DNA of 64,000 nucleotides from Leucocoprinus leucothites. Taxonomy: Eukaryota > Basidiomycota > Agaricomycetes > Agaricales > Agaricaceae. Positions 1-11,957 of the stretch are shown here, piece after piece. The position numbers and the translations under genes were made by a program. How positions within the stretch are numbered: position 1 is the first letter of the stretch; every line of letters starts with the position of its first letter. The stretch lies in contig JAACJO010000007.1 of NCBI GenBank assembly GCA_013368445.1, positions 1,426,001 through 1,490,000 of the forward strand, read 5' to 3'. The notes under the pieces were generated by a model, which did not search any database, was not told the origin of the DNA, and saw nothing but the letters and a program-made list of their open reading frames with translations.

Positions 1-28
1 AAACACGGGCTCATATCTGATACCACAG

Positions 29-1688
29 GTCATGATTGTGAACGTGAATCCCTACGATACGGGATATGATGAAAATTCGCACGTCATGAAGTTCTCTGCA
101 TTGGCCAGAGAAGTTTATATTACCAACGCTCCGGCGCCAGTCCACAAAGTCCCGTCCATAGGTCCAGGTAAACTGCAAGGACAGAAATTCAGGGACCTGG
201 GTCCTATGACCATGAACGATCCAGAAGTTAACCCCAACCCCTTTAGAAGAAAGGTGACAATCACCATGGGGAAGAAGAGTGAAGCCGTCTTAGAAGTAGT
301 CGAAGGTTGCCCCTCCCTTTTCTTCCCCCGTAAGCTAACTGAGCTCTCAAACAGAGGACGAACCTGTCGATGAAGTGGACGACTTTGATGACGAGCCACT
401 AAACCCTCTGATTGACGCATTGTTTGATGAGGTCGAAGACCTCCGCATGAAGGTCTGTCTTGCTCAATAACGGGTGCAAACGTGTAGCTAATAGAAGTCT
501 TTATACAGTTGTTCGAGGCAGAGATGAGGTGTGCAATAATTGAAGCGGAGACACGAGAAGAGGTGATGCGAGAGATGGAAGAGCGAATGAGAATCATAGA
601 AGAGAAATATTCACGCCGCCTCATGAGCGAGGTAAACTCGTATCATTTTCTGCTGCAACGCGGCTGACATAACCCCGACAGCTGGAACAAAACGAGCTAA
701 AGACTGATGCAAAGATTGATATGTTACACAAAGCAGGTCTATTTGGCAGCCCCATGAAGCAGCAGCGACGTTCGGTTGTGACGTTCTCGGACGAAGAAGA
801 GGAAGAGGCTGCAGACGTTGAAATGAGCTTGGTATACTCACAGCCTCTCATCTATTAATTGGATATATCAACCAACGTCTTCCACAGATGAACCAAAATG
901 AAGACGATGACATTGACGAAGAGATGCCTCTCTCATCTCCTCTTGCCGAGAAATTCACCGCTAAACCCAAAGCAGCCGCCACCTCGAGGAAGGATGCACG
1001 AAGTAGGTTAACACCCAAAGATCTCGGGTCAGAACAAGACGACACAGAGATGGAAGATTTGACAGAGGAAGACGAGGAGGCCCAAAATAGCCTACTTGAG
1101 GAGGAAGCGGACGAAGTGGATGAAGATGAAGAGGAGGAGGATGAAGATGAATACATCGACGATGACGACGATGATGACGATTACGAAGAGGAACGGCCGC
1201 CTCCCAAGAATGCGTCGTCGAAATCTACTAGGTCATCCATCGGGAAGAGCAAAGCTTCCGTTGCTGGTAAGCAAGCACCCACTCAAGATTCAAAGAAGTC
1301 GAAGCAACCTCGCGTGTCGAGATTAGAACGAGACCTGAAGGAGTTATCCATTAAAGACAAGGCCCTTGGTAACCTGGACAATCCTATCAAGACACTTCCA
1401 AAGAAATCAAAGACGAAGAAGATCGTGATCAACTCGGACAGTGAAGAAGAGCAACAGGACAGGAACGAGGACGAGGATAACGTGCCATCCATACCCGTGG
1501 TAAAAAAGAAGAGGTGCGTTCGCCAGCGACTCTATGATGCGCCTACTGATAACACCGGTTTCAAAAGACAACTGAGCAAGAAACCCGTCATGACGATGGA
1601 TCATATCGAAAGAGTTACATGGGAAGTGGAGAAGAGAGTCGCCAATACACAAGGCAACCGTGCCGTCAGAAGATTGACAGGTAATTGA
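29..1688 (+). CDS. Kinesin motor protein, 3' part (kinesin-6/KIF20-KIF23-like)
   Basis: This is the C-terminal part of a kinesin; the 5' part lies outside the window and positions 1-28 look like the end of an intron. Exons are 29-305, 355-452, 509-631, 682-831 and 888-1688, and the frame stays open across all junctions. The first visible exon encodes the end of the motor domain (NVNPYDTGYDENSHVMKFSA), which resembles the last strand of kinesin-6 motors. It is followed by a charged coiled-coil (exons 2-4) and a long tail rich in Asp/Glu runs and Lys-rich patches. Kinesin-6 proteins bundle midzone microtubules in mitosis and cytokinesis. That family assignment rests on one motif and is tentative; membership of the kinesin superfamily is firm. 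Confidence 0.8.
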
Positions 1689-2001
1689 CCCCAGCATACA
1701 GAATCTACACTATTCTACAGCGTATCTGTAGGCACTGATCTCTCATAGTCATCTTCAGCGTTTATTTGTTCGTGTATAATATACTCTGCCAATGTAACCA
1801 TAGTCCACCATTGCATACCATCCCGGCTCGATCAAAAACAGTCTAAAGTCAGCGTGTTGACCCTGAGCGTTGCACAGCCGCTGACAAGACTGCGTGCGGG
1901 AACTCCAAATAAATGAGTCAAATAAGCGTACATAACACGAACACGTCCGATGAATATGATGCCTCCAAAGGACTCGTTAACCCCCGGCGAGCAAAGGACC
2001 T
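1689..2001. other. Intergenic spacer between kinesin and UNG1
   Basis: About 310 bp between two genes on the same strand. It should hold the kinesin 3' UTR and the UNG1 promoter. An ATG at 1913 and one at 1950 are out of frame with UNG1 and run into stops. I see no other feature. Confidence 0.6.
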
Positions 2002-3309
2002 ATGCCTAAAACCTCTGGGACTTCCGCTGAAGGCGAAATGCTCGTATTAGCCCAAACCGTCAAGACTACTACTAGAAAGTCTAGAACGGTCTCAAGTTCA
2101 ATTGTCGTTGCCGCTGCCACGGCTGGCAGCTCAAAGCGCAGCGCAAGTATAAAGAAGAGTAACTTCGAAGAAACGAAGGTTTCGGGCGACAATTTGTCCA
2201 ATACTACGGCGAGTCAAAGCACTGTCGGCACTAAGAGGAGCCGTGAGGTGATCCAAGCAATACTTGACACGCTTGAAGAGGAGACTATGCACGCGTCCTG
2301 GCGTCAAGCCCTTGCTGCAGAGTTTACAAAGCCTTATTTCAAAAAGGTTTCGCCGACTCTCTGTTGAAGGCAGTCCACCCCTCTAACATCGCGCCCTTCA
2401 GCTAAAGCAGTTCCTCTTGGAAGAAAATACATCAAACACGGTTTACCCTCCCAGTGAGTCTCTTTGGCAACGACCTCGTCTTCTCCCAGCTAATGGGACT
2501 CAAAGTGGAACAGATCTACTCTTGGTCCAGGCTCACCCCGCTTGACCAAGTTAAGGTCGTTATACTGGGTCAGGTTGGTGGTCCCTGTAGTTGTCACAAG
2601 GACCAATGAAACTGAACGGTTCTTCAGGACCCTTATCATAATGTTGGTCAAGCACACGGTAAGATTCATCGGCGTCGGTGGGACCATTATAGGTCTCATG
2701 AACCTGAACTTTGATCCTTCAGGGCTTTCATTTTCTGTTCTGCCTCCAACCAAACCGCCTGGCTCGCTCAAAAATATATACAAGCAACTTTCCCAAGATA
2801 TCTCTGATTTCAAAACGCCAAATTCGGGGTGTGTTAACTGCCGTTTGCATTGTGGCAGTCTAACTCTTGACCCGCAGTGATCTGAGTCATGTGGCTGAGC
2901 TCGGTGTTCTCTGGCTGAACACGAGCTTGACTGTTCGAGCCCACAAGGCAGGCTCCCATTCAAAGAAGGGATGGGAAACATTTACCGCGGAGATTCTTCG
3001 TAAAGTTCTTGCGCGAGAGGATCATCCTGGAGTTGTTTTCATGGCATGGGGCCTTCCTGCTCAGAAGACCTGTGACGCGATAGGCGTGGATCCGGTGAGT
3101 TCTCTAACCCGGAATATTATCAAAGATTAACGTTGACTCCACTCTGCGTGCAGAAGAAACATCTCGTCTTGAAGTCTGCGCATCCTTCTCCCCTTTCGGC
3201 CCACAAAGGCTTTCTCGGAAATGAGCACTTCAAAAAGGCAAATGAATGGTTGGAGGCGAAGTATGGCAATGACGGTGGCATTAATTGGAAGGTCCTGAGC
3301 TCCAAATAA
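2002..3309 (+). CDS. UNG1: Uracil-DNA glycosylase (UDG family 1)
   Basis: This enzyme cuts uracil from DNA to start base excision repair. Seven exons (2002-2346, 2402-2453, 2506-2573, 2628-2658, 2723-2828, 2878-3094, 3154-3309) add up to 975 nt, or 324 codons plus stop. An N-terminal Ser/Lys-rich tail of about 85 residues may carry targeting signals. The catalytic core follows: [13 protein letters not shown], then [10 protein letters not shown] with the water-activating Asp, then SLKNIYKQL, the [20 protein letters not shown] region, and the DNA-intercalation loop [11 protein letters not shown] with the catalytic His. All key residues are present, so the enzyme is probably active. The junction into exon 3 uses an AAG acceptor and is the least certain one. 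The GQ and DPYH halves of the active-site motif lie in different exons. Confidence 0.95.
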
Positions 3310-3417
3310 GAATAACACCATGTTCGTTCAAACACTACAGAGTACTGTACGACGCCGTCCGTGTATACCCAGATCTATCCCCGACAATATCCCCCAAACG
3401 TTTGCTGCCGCGTTGAA

Positions 3418-4415
3418 TTAGAGTTCTACTACATCACCGTCGACCCCTGAGAGGGCCTTCAACTCAACCTCGATCCTCAGCCTTCCGGCTGGGCTACCGC
3501 TCAGTGGCCACCATCCACCATTCTGCTCCTCACCGCGCAATATTTCACTGATAGGCAGATCGACGTGACCGATTTCCGTCTTTCCGTTCTTCACCTCAAG
3601 GATGAGCCGTGTTCTTTTGCTTCGAAGGGCAAGAACCTCACAGTGAGAGTGCCATCTTGGATTTTCCGAAAAAGCCCGCGGCGTTGCGTGAACTCTTGTT
3701 TTCCCATTCAATTCTATGCTTATGACGACGACCGGTCTGAGCTGGTTCGTTGGAATGTCGCCAGAAAACAGGTCCATGGCCTCGTACATGATCAAACTCA
3801 TGATACCCATCACTATGTACGAACCTGTAAAACATTTCCTATGGCGCCGTGATGACAATGGCTTACCGTAGTCGTCCTCTGTTTTATGACGGTGGATGGA
3901 CTTGTAGAACATCACATCGAATAACACGATGCCCCGTTCCTTGTCCGTTTTCCAGACCTTTTCGCCAACTGCAAGATGAACAGTATCATCCTCAAGTCGA
4001 CCCAGGTTATAAAAGATGCCTTTCCCAAAAGCTTTGTCCACCAGTACTTTGAGCGACTGCTCAGAACGGCCAAGCCAATACAATCCCGTGAAGAGTATAC
4101 AAGTGCATGAAACGCTTGAGGGAACCAGTATGGATCATACCTACCAAATCAGTCAATGACTTTCATTAACGGAGATAATAACCACATCATGAGAGAAACT
4201 ACACTGCGCACATATTGGCTGCGTCCGACAATCCGGGAACCGTTGATCGAAATCTCTACGAACGGATTTGGTCCTGGAAGAAACTCGCGCAACCAGACAG
4301 GTGCTGCTTTGCGAAGGTGAGCAGACTGTAACTGGATGCAAACTGCACCAATTGCATGGGCCTGACTCCCAGCACCTGGCCGCTCTGGACCGTCTTGACG
4401 TGCTACTGGCTGCAT
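3418..4415 (-). CDS. Small tandem C2-domain protein
   Basis: This is a C2-domain protein of roughly 300 residues. The first C2 domain starts near residue 25 (IQLQSAHLRKAAPVWL, then PNPFVEISINGSRIVGRSQY). The second is in the C-terminal half (RPVVVISIELNGKTRVHATP to GRLRIEVELKAL). C2 domains bind membranes, often through calcium or acidic lipids; the conserved Asp clusters for calcium are not evident here, so calcium binding is doubtful. A 42-nt intron (3825-3866) is clear. The junction between about 4210 and 4060 could not be solved cleanly in frame. I chose the start at 4413-4415 because it opens the exon that carries the first C2 strand. It diverges from MTQ2. I do not recognise a named family. 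Confidence 0.7.
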
Positions 4416-4758
4416 CAAAATTTCAAATTCACCCTAAAGGCATGTCACGAATACCAGGCAGAGCAGAGCAATTACTAGCGCACCTCAGATATGCTAGTGA
4501 GTGTACTACTACCGTGACCGTACCAGAAGCGTAAAACGGTTAGTTCAGAGGGAGTTTGACAATGGAGGAAAGCGCGGAAATCGGCATGACTTCATATATG
4601 CTGCAGGGTATTCTTCTTGCCTGTGCACACCAACGCGATCGCAACGAGGCTGCACACATTTGAGTTGACTACTACTCTACCCTTTTCAAGACAGGGGCTA
4701 TTATACTAACAGCATCAGTTGCGGCCGGTCCGGCGTCTGTTTATAGATAAGATAATCG
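4416..4758. other. Divergent promoter region, C2 protein and MTQ2
   Basis: 343 bp between the start codons of two divergent genes. It holds no ORF with recognisable coding character and no clear motif. Confidence 0.5.
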
Positions 4759-5750
4759 ATGATTCCTACTCCCGACGTCTCGCACTTGACAGACAAAGAC
4801 TATAGTATTATTTACGAGCCAGCAGGTGTGCATATACCTACCAGACGTGGTATTTTTATGATAATTCCACTTTACAGAGGATACATTTCTTTTTCTTGAT
4901 GCTCTTGAAGCAGATGCTGGTGATTTGAAAGAACTGAAAGCGCTCATCTGTTTGGAAGTCGGGTGAGGAACTTGATTGTGCAATCTGTTCGTTAGCCTAG
5001 TCTTGACCAGCAATAGTTCGGGTTCGGGTTGCATATCCTCATTCGTTGCTCAGATACTGGGGCCTTCCGTCCGTGCGATTTCCTTCTCTCTCGCAGGAAT
5101 TAAAGTTCGCCTCAGCTAACAGAAGCCGCCAGTTTACCTATGCACGGATATAAATTCACATGCCTGTTATGCTTCAAGCCGCACGGGTAGTCAAAACAAG
5201 GTCTACTTTCGAACTTCCTTCAACTAACATGGAGAATTGCTGACACCACGATTAGGTCTCGCTGGAATGCATAAATACATCTTTCGCGTCTCCTCTGATA
5301 CATCGTCTCTGGCACCAAGTCGATATCATCCTTTTCAACCCCCCTTATGTGCCCACGGAGTACGAGGAGGCCCGTTTTGCTCAACAAGGTAAGAGCATTG
5401 CTGGCGCTTGGGCTGGAGGGTATGATGGCATGCAAGTCACGAACGAGTTCCTCGAGATTGTCGAGGTATGAAACACTAGAAGTCTCGGGAACACAGGTCT
5501 TACGACATGTAAATAGGATTTATTATCCGAACGGGGCCTTTTCTATCTTGTCGCCCTCAAACAAAACAACGTTCCCGAGATTCAAAAACGCATGCTCCAC
5601 GAGCATAGCCTCGAGAGTAAGGTGCGTGGTATTCTCGCCATCGCCGGTTGTTGTAGTACAAACCTAAAAATTCTTTAGGTCGTGTTGCAGCGACGAGCAG
5701 GCCGCGAACACCTATTCATATTGCGGTTCAAACGCCAAAATCCATCCTAA
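4759..5750 (+). CDS. MTQ2: eRF1 N5-glutamine methyltransferase catalytic subunit
   Basis: MTQ2 (human HEMK2/N6AMT1) works with TRM112 and methylates the Gln of the GGQ motif in release factor eRF1, using S-adenosylmethionine. Seven exons (4759-4825, 4878-4962, 5017-5068, 5123-5200, 5256-5465, 5517-5621, 5679-5750) add up to 669 nt, giving 222 residues, which fits the family length. The N-terminus is MIPTPDVSHLTDKDYSIIYE followed by EDTFLFLDALE. The SAM-binding loop reads LEVGSGSGC, the acidic strand TDIN, and the catalytic motif ILFNPPYVPT. IAGAWAGGYDGM after the catalytic motif is typical of this family. The gene converges on tricalbin with about 200 bp between stops. Confidence 0.95.
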
Positions 5751-5946
5751 CTAAGCAATAACAGAAGCAACCGAGGCAGGAAAGCAAGAAGAAGGGCAGA
5801 CCAGATATGATAGAATTGGCATGCATGTATCAGAAAGAGAACCAGAAAATGAAAATTGCACGGCAGATACATGAAAGTCATTAAATGAAAAGGGAATGAG
5901 GGTGAGATAGAAATTAGAGTAGTAGTATTAGACACGTCAGCTGCAA

Positions 5947-8900
5947 CTAGTCATCACCTTCAGTTCCTGGCCGGCGGCCCCGAATGCTGAAGCGGGACGG
6001 GTTCACAACCGACATCGTTCTGGAAACATGTTCACCTGAGGACATCGAACTGCCACTGCTGGGATTCACCGTAGGATCATACTCAAGCCGAAGTTTCAGA
6101 AGACCTCCATGACGCAGCTCAAGAGAAACATCCGCCGATGAGATTCCTTGTGGTTGAATATGTCGCCAAATCTACAGTTCAAGGTTAGTAGACGCTCGTA
6201 ACACGCCAATTCAACGCTCTTACATCAACTTCTCCCGAGCCCAGTTCCTTGTCTTTGCCGAGGGTCTTGTGGTCATAAATCCAGGAATAGATTTTGGAGG
6301 TGGATGTTGAAGCAGGGCAAATGAAGGCCTCGTTCCTGCACATACAGAACCTGAGGAAAACATCACGACCAAAACACAAGTAGGGACTCACCATTCGGGT
6401 GTTGCCGTTTTATGGGAGTGCTTAGTCTTGAACTCCTTGTCGCCAATACGGAGAGTGACATATGCCTTAGTCTCGTTAGGCGCAATGTCCTTGGCTTCAA
6501 GGACAGTCACTCGAAGTGTACCAGGCTGTGATGGAGAAGGACCATCTGCCGCAAAGTTTCGAGTCTGCTGAGGGAAGGGCTCACTCTGGCCGCCCATCGA
6601 CGAAGGTACACCGACAGGATGTGAAGATTGTCCAGCGGGCACATCGGGCACTGGGGGTACATCATCATGATCTTTGTCACCACGCTTGAAGACACTCGTG
6701 ACACCTTGGAAGACGCCCTTTCCGGCGGACACAGGCAAAGCACCGATTTGGGTGACGGCACGTCCTGCTGAACTAAAGGTTGAGGTCTTTTGACGGGATT
6801 TGGCAAGGATTTGGGGATGGAAGAGCATGCGAATACGAATCTGTCCATGACTCCCGTGTTTGGTATGGCTAAGGGTGAGAACGCGCTCCGTTGCTGTGAA
6901 AGGCTCGAGATCGGCAAGGTCGATTTTTGCTTCACCAAGGCTTTTGGCTTGTTCAATCTGGTTCCAATCAAAGATCTCGACGGAGAAATCGGCAGCGACG
7001 CGCGACAGCTAGGCCGACATGAGTAACATGAAATATCCAGGAAATATGTGGAACGTACAACAGTGCAGGAGAAATCCTCATTCCACTGGGGGGTCAGAGT
7101 TTTCTTTTTGACCTGAGACTTATACACCTTCTGATCGTCGAGGGTGAACACAGCAAAAGGATCTGATTTGCCGCTACGATCAACGCCACGAATGTCGGAC
7201 CCATCCAGGAGATCCACTCGAAGGATACCCATGTCTTTACAAAGTAAGTACACCCTCATTCAACAGTCTGACAATACACTTACTACTGACAGTTTCCCTG
7301 GCTTCCAGCTTGATAGGAACTGGGATATAACGGGCCTCAACCGTAACGGTTGAGGTAGTATCGTCGTCAGTTAAAGTGATGGTTTGAGGGGATTCCTAGT
7401 AAGACCAAACTCAGAACAACAAGCAAATTGTAGTGGGAAGAAACTTACGATAGCCTTCTCGAGGAACGATTTGGCATCGCCTTTCCACTCTCCAATAATG
7501 TCATCCTTAGAACCTTCATCAGCCTCATTAAGCCTGAACCAAACTTGACTGAAGTCGATTTCCTTTATGAAGCCTTCGCCAACGTAACCCCACTGAGCAT
7601 TGGTACTAGTCGACTTGTTGGTAGAGAAGCATGGCCAGTAACCATCGTCCAAAAGTACTTCGAGTCGTGCCTTCTTGACCAAGCGGCCGGAGATAATGTT
7701 AAATACAACGATGCCAGATTCTAAGATAAAATTCTCGTTAATCAACAATGAAAATCGAAACAAGTGAATGTACGTACGCTGAGCAAGTGCTTCCTCGATG
7801 CTTAGCTCTACACCTTGTTCCACCTCAGGTTTTTTCTCAGAGGAAGTTGCCACAGGCTCTCCATCGACAGCAGCGATACCATTCTCATCACCGTTCGACA
7901 CACCATTACCCGATGGCTCTCCATTACTATCCGCATCAGGAGTAGCATTAAGGATACCATCCACAGCTGAAGTGACAATTTGGTTACCACGCTCAGTAAC
8001 CTTGATTGTAACACCCTGAGGGACAGTCTGATGTTCAACATCGGAGGAGGACATTGAGCTGGTGCTGGTGAAAGAAGCTCCGTCAGTGGCTTTGCTTGGC
8101 TGACTTTCCTTCCCAAAGGCAAGGTTTTTGAGAGCCAAAGCGGGGACAAATTCGGCGGTGTAGGTAAGCGTGCCTTTGTGGCCTTCACCCTTGTCGAGAC
8201 GAATGGGATCGTTGACCGACTTTACGCCAAGAGACCTGTAGGGATACTTGGGATTATCCGACTCCTCAGCAAGATCGGAAACTTGGAGTTCAACAGATCC
8301 AAGTGAACGATCCTATATTCATTGTGAGCATCCTCTTCGTGGTCGGATAGTGCTCCGAGCTTCACCTTTGTCAGATGCTGGTAGTCCATAACTTCCAGCA
8401 TGAAGGTTTCCCTAAGCGAATCGACTGGAACGTAAATGATTTGATCCCAAACAGGGCTAAGATCTGGCGTCCATATTAGACAAGATTCAAAGAACCAGCT
8501 TCCTTCAAGCTTACTGTTGTTGACAACTTCAGTGCGACCTTTGATGGAATCAGCAGTAGCAACACGGACGTAAGGATCGCTCTGTATCGCGGACACAATC
8601 ATCAGCACGGTCTATATGAACTTCGAAATATTTCCCACCTTTCCACCAAGGGTAGCCTCAACGTTCCTGAAGACCAAAAAATGTCAAACCAGCAGCCCTT
8701 TAGGAGAAGTGGAGCCACATACTTGACATCGGTAGCCTTGATCAAGTTCAACCTGACAACGCCAATCGGGAACTTATACTGGTTGAGCCCATGCAGACTA
8801 CCAGCCATAGCCACCGGCTTCCACTCCGCCGAAATCCTAACGCGACCAGTCTTGCAACCGCTAAGCGGGAACCAATCTCGTCCAGCCTCACCCATACAGC

Positions 8901-11248
8901 TCAACAGATCCACCAATTTGATAGACATGTAACCAACAACGGGATCCTTGAGGAAATCACGGTCATCAATAACCTTGATCGTAATGACGGACGTGTCTTT
9001 ATCAGAACAAAGGAACTCGTAGGGCGCTTCCCAGACGGGTGAGATGGTATGCTTGAATCGGACAGTGGAGAAGACATCGTTGTCCATGTCGTTTCCGAGG
9101 AAGACTTTCGCGAAGGGGTTGAGGTCGCCGGAAAGAGACTTGGACTGATCGAGGTCTTTGGCTTGATGGATGACCAGACGAACGATACCAACACCTGAAG
9201 GGGGTGCGCATCAGCGATAATACTCTAGTCAGACTCCCAGCACATACTAGATTCGGGAACCTCAGTTGAGCCTTCAGGTGCTTCGAGGACTGGATAGTAT
9301 TCAACATCATAACGCAGCTCTCCGCGTTCCTTTCCATCTTTCAATAAAGGAGAAACGATCCCCTCATGCGAGGAATCAGCTACGAGTTGGTTCATGTCGA
9401 AAGTACCGGCGCCAAGGAGGGTGTCCTTTCTGTGATCATTGAAATCCCAGAGATTAAGCATGAGATTCTCGCCAATGGAGTTGACCAAAATGAACTTGGT
9501 CTCCATCCATGTCGGATTGTAGCTGCAGAGGGAATGAATAAAAGTAAATAGGGGAAATGATGTACACATACGTGTTCCGCTTGACCTGGGTGCGAGCGAG
9601 CTCGGCACGATCATTGATAGAAAGACTGACGAAGGGGTCGGGAACACCGCCACCAATTTTAACACCCTTGACCCCGCGAGCAGAATGGATCGTAACTTGA
9701 AGGACACCAATAGCCGCATCAAGAGGTTTGCCAGAAAGGAGTTGTTCAAGATTGAGGGTGAAGACGTTGGGCTCATACATCATCGGTCCGAGTGTAGAGT
9801 GCGTCATGTCACGAATGAAGGATGAAAGGCCGGGGATCTAATCGAGTATATGAGAGAATGGAGTTGAGGTTATAAGGCGCGTACTCACGTTAGCAATGTC
9901 GAACCCGAATGTTTCACCACCAATGGGCTTGAGGACATAGTCTATGACTGGTTTCTCAACGAAAGATATATCCACAACTTGTACATGAGGGAAGTTTGAC
10001 ATGAGCTTCAACCTGATACGCATCAAACCACTGAATGTGATGTCCTCCAACAAGACCGGCATAGTCGCCGCTGCCACACTTTTGCCAACTCGAATGGACA
10101 GGACAATCTTCGGATTGACCTTTTGCGTAATCTGTTGCTGGGTCATCTCCGAAGTATCATTGGGCGTGAAGGAGATTCCCCAATCCATCATAACGACATC
10201 GTCCTCCGTCTTCGGGAAGGTTCTAACTTTGTCAATTCTCGGTGCCTTGGTGCCCAAAGTAAAGGTAGTGAGGCGAAGAGAATCCAAGAATGGTGGACAG
10301 TTGGTGCTGAGGATTTGATCCACGGAGGAAATAACGGTTGCTGAGAGGACAGGCTCATAAATCAACCAGAAGCGATCCAAGAAGTGGTTCATCCAATCCG
10401 CGGTTTCATGCTCAGAGGCCAAACGAGTCTTGACGAGCTCGCGCTGAATATCATCTTTGGCATTTCTCCTCATACGCGTCATTGACGTGGAGTAGTACGA
10501 GTTGCAGAAGGCGAGGAGAATAAATAGCCAGCCCCACCCGAACCCAAAGCGGGTCAAGAAATGGGACGCAAGGACAGCCTGCAGTAAAAGATATATTTAG
10601 CACCCAGAAGCCCAAAACGAAACGCATTCTGAAGTGAATTGATCGGATAGAAACGTACGAAGACTATCACAGCGGCATTATGATACCAGTCGCCATAGAA
10701 CTGTTCATCGAGGTAAGTGGCAAGAATGGTTTGAATCTTCTCGTCGCCTTCTTGCACGTCATCAATTCCCGAGTTCTGGCGCCAACCAACACGATACCAA
10801 TCGGGAATAGCAGCAGAACCAGTGGGCATGGACCCCACCATCTCATTGGTGTCACTATCCAGGTCCGCATCCACGGATGACTCTGGAGCGTCCTTGGCAA
10901 CGATCTTGGGCTTTTCTCCGTCATGGTCCTCAACAGTTATTGTTGGAACAGCCGCTGAGCGTCCAGGGTCGATTTTGATCTCTGAGAGTACAATGGACAG
11001 TTGGAATGACTGTTCAAATTCCATAGAATACTAAACACACCTCTTCCTGAGGCCGCCGACGCCTTCTTGTCATCGGAAGCAACACTCTGCAGCTGATCTC
11101 GTGCCTTTCCTGCCGCTGCTGCCTTTTCCTGGGGCGAGGCATTGGGGTCAAAGGTGTGCACAGGGACACGATTCCTGTCGGCGTCTTGTTTCAAAATGGC
11201 GTCCAATTGGGTTGGGATGGGAGGGGGTGCTGCGCCATTGGTTGCCAT
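5947..11248 (-). CDS. TCB: Tricalbin (ER-plasma membrane tether, SMP and multiple C2 domains)
   Basis: Tricalbins (extended synaptotagmin family) tether cortical ER to the plasma membrane and carry lipids between them. The coding span is about 5.3 kb with many introns and should give roughly 1,450-1,500 residues. A disordered N-terminus (from MATNGAAPPPIPTQLDAIL) leads to a membrane hairpin (AAVIVFAVLASHFL, then GFGWGWLFILLAFCNSYYS). An SMP lipid-transfer domain follows (FLDRFWLIYEPVLSATVI to VIDYVLKPIGG). Then come several C2 domains with NPxW-like motifs and Asp residues, for example GSDIRGVDRSGKSDPFAVF, and a last one starting LRVTVLEAKDIAPNE. I count at least five C2 units. The start at 11246-11248 was chosen as the ATG heading the first exon. 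It diverges from UGO1. Confidence 0.93.
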
Positions 11249-11957
11249 TGCGGAACCGTGGGCAGGGGGAGGTGGATGGGAAATAGTACAATGTGGAGGG
11301 AAGGAGAGACAAGTCGGATGGAGGTTGAAAGGAGACCAGGAATTGCGAGGCAAGCGAACAAGATATGTATAGGAGCGTGGGGCAGGCAAATTAGCTTGAC
11401 GAACAGGTCTGTGGCTGATGTCATTCTTGAACAGGAAGTATAACGTCACAGTCACATGCACGCGGCGCCGGGCCCAGTCGGAGTCTCTCCATCCTAACCA
11501 CAATCTGCAGCCAGTGTCCGTGGCAGTCAAATCGGTCGCAGGCCGACCATAAATCACCGATACTTGAATCTAGAATCGTGCAAATGATAGGAAGATCAGA
11601 AAACTAGAACGCATGACGGCAGATACACTGGATTGTTGATGGGCGGCATGGTGGAAAAGGCATCGGGGGCGTGACGTCGGAGCGATGGCGAGTCACACCA
11701 TCGGGCATTCGGACAACTCTGAAGACCCAAAATGCCACCTACGAGCAGAGATGGTCGTCGTTAGTAGACAAGAGATGTATTCTCCATGACGAACCAGCAG
11801 CGCTGTCAATAATCTGTTCACAGAGGTGGCACCTGGCTGAGAGAGCTCGCCCGGAGGAGAACAGGCACGTGGGGGGGATATCCTGAAAAGGAAGGAGCCA
11901 TGCCGATGTCAGGACGTGGGTCTCAGCAGAACCAAGGACTACAGGCTTTTCAATGTC
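11249..11957. other. Divergent intergenic region, tricalbin and UGO1
   Basis: About 700 bp between two divergent genes. Short ORFs here (for example 11671-11886 on the plus strand) have no recognisable domain. I see no RNA gene or repeat. Confidence 0.5.

Noticed and set aside
1913..1952. Upstream ATG codons for UNG1
   Set aside because: ATGs at 1913 and 1950 are in other frames and reach stops before joining the UNG1 frame; 2002 is the first usable start.
2490..2981. 163-codon minus-strand ORF over UNG1
   Set aside because: It overlaps the catalytic exons and introns of UNG1, which are well supported.
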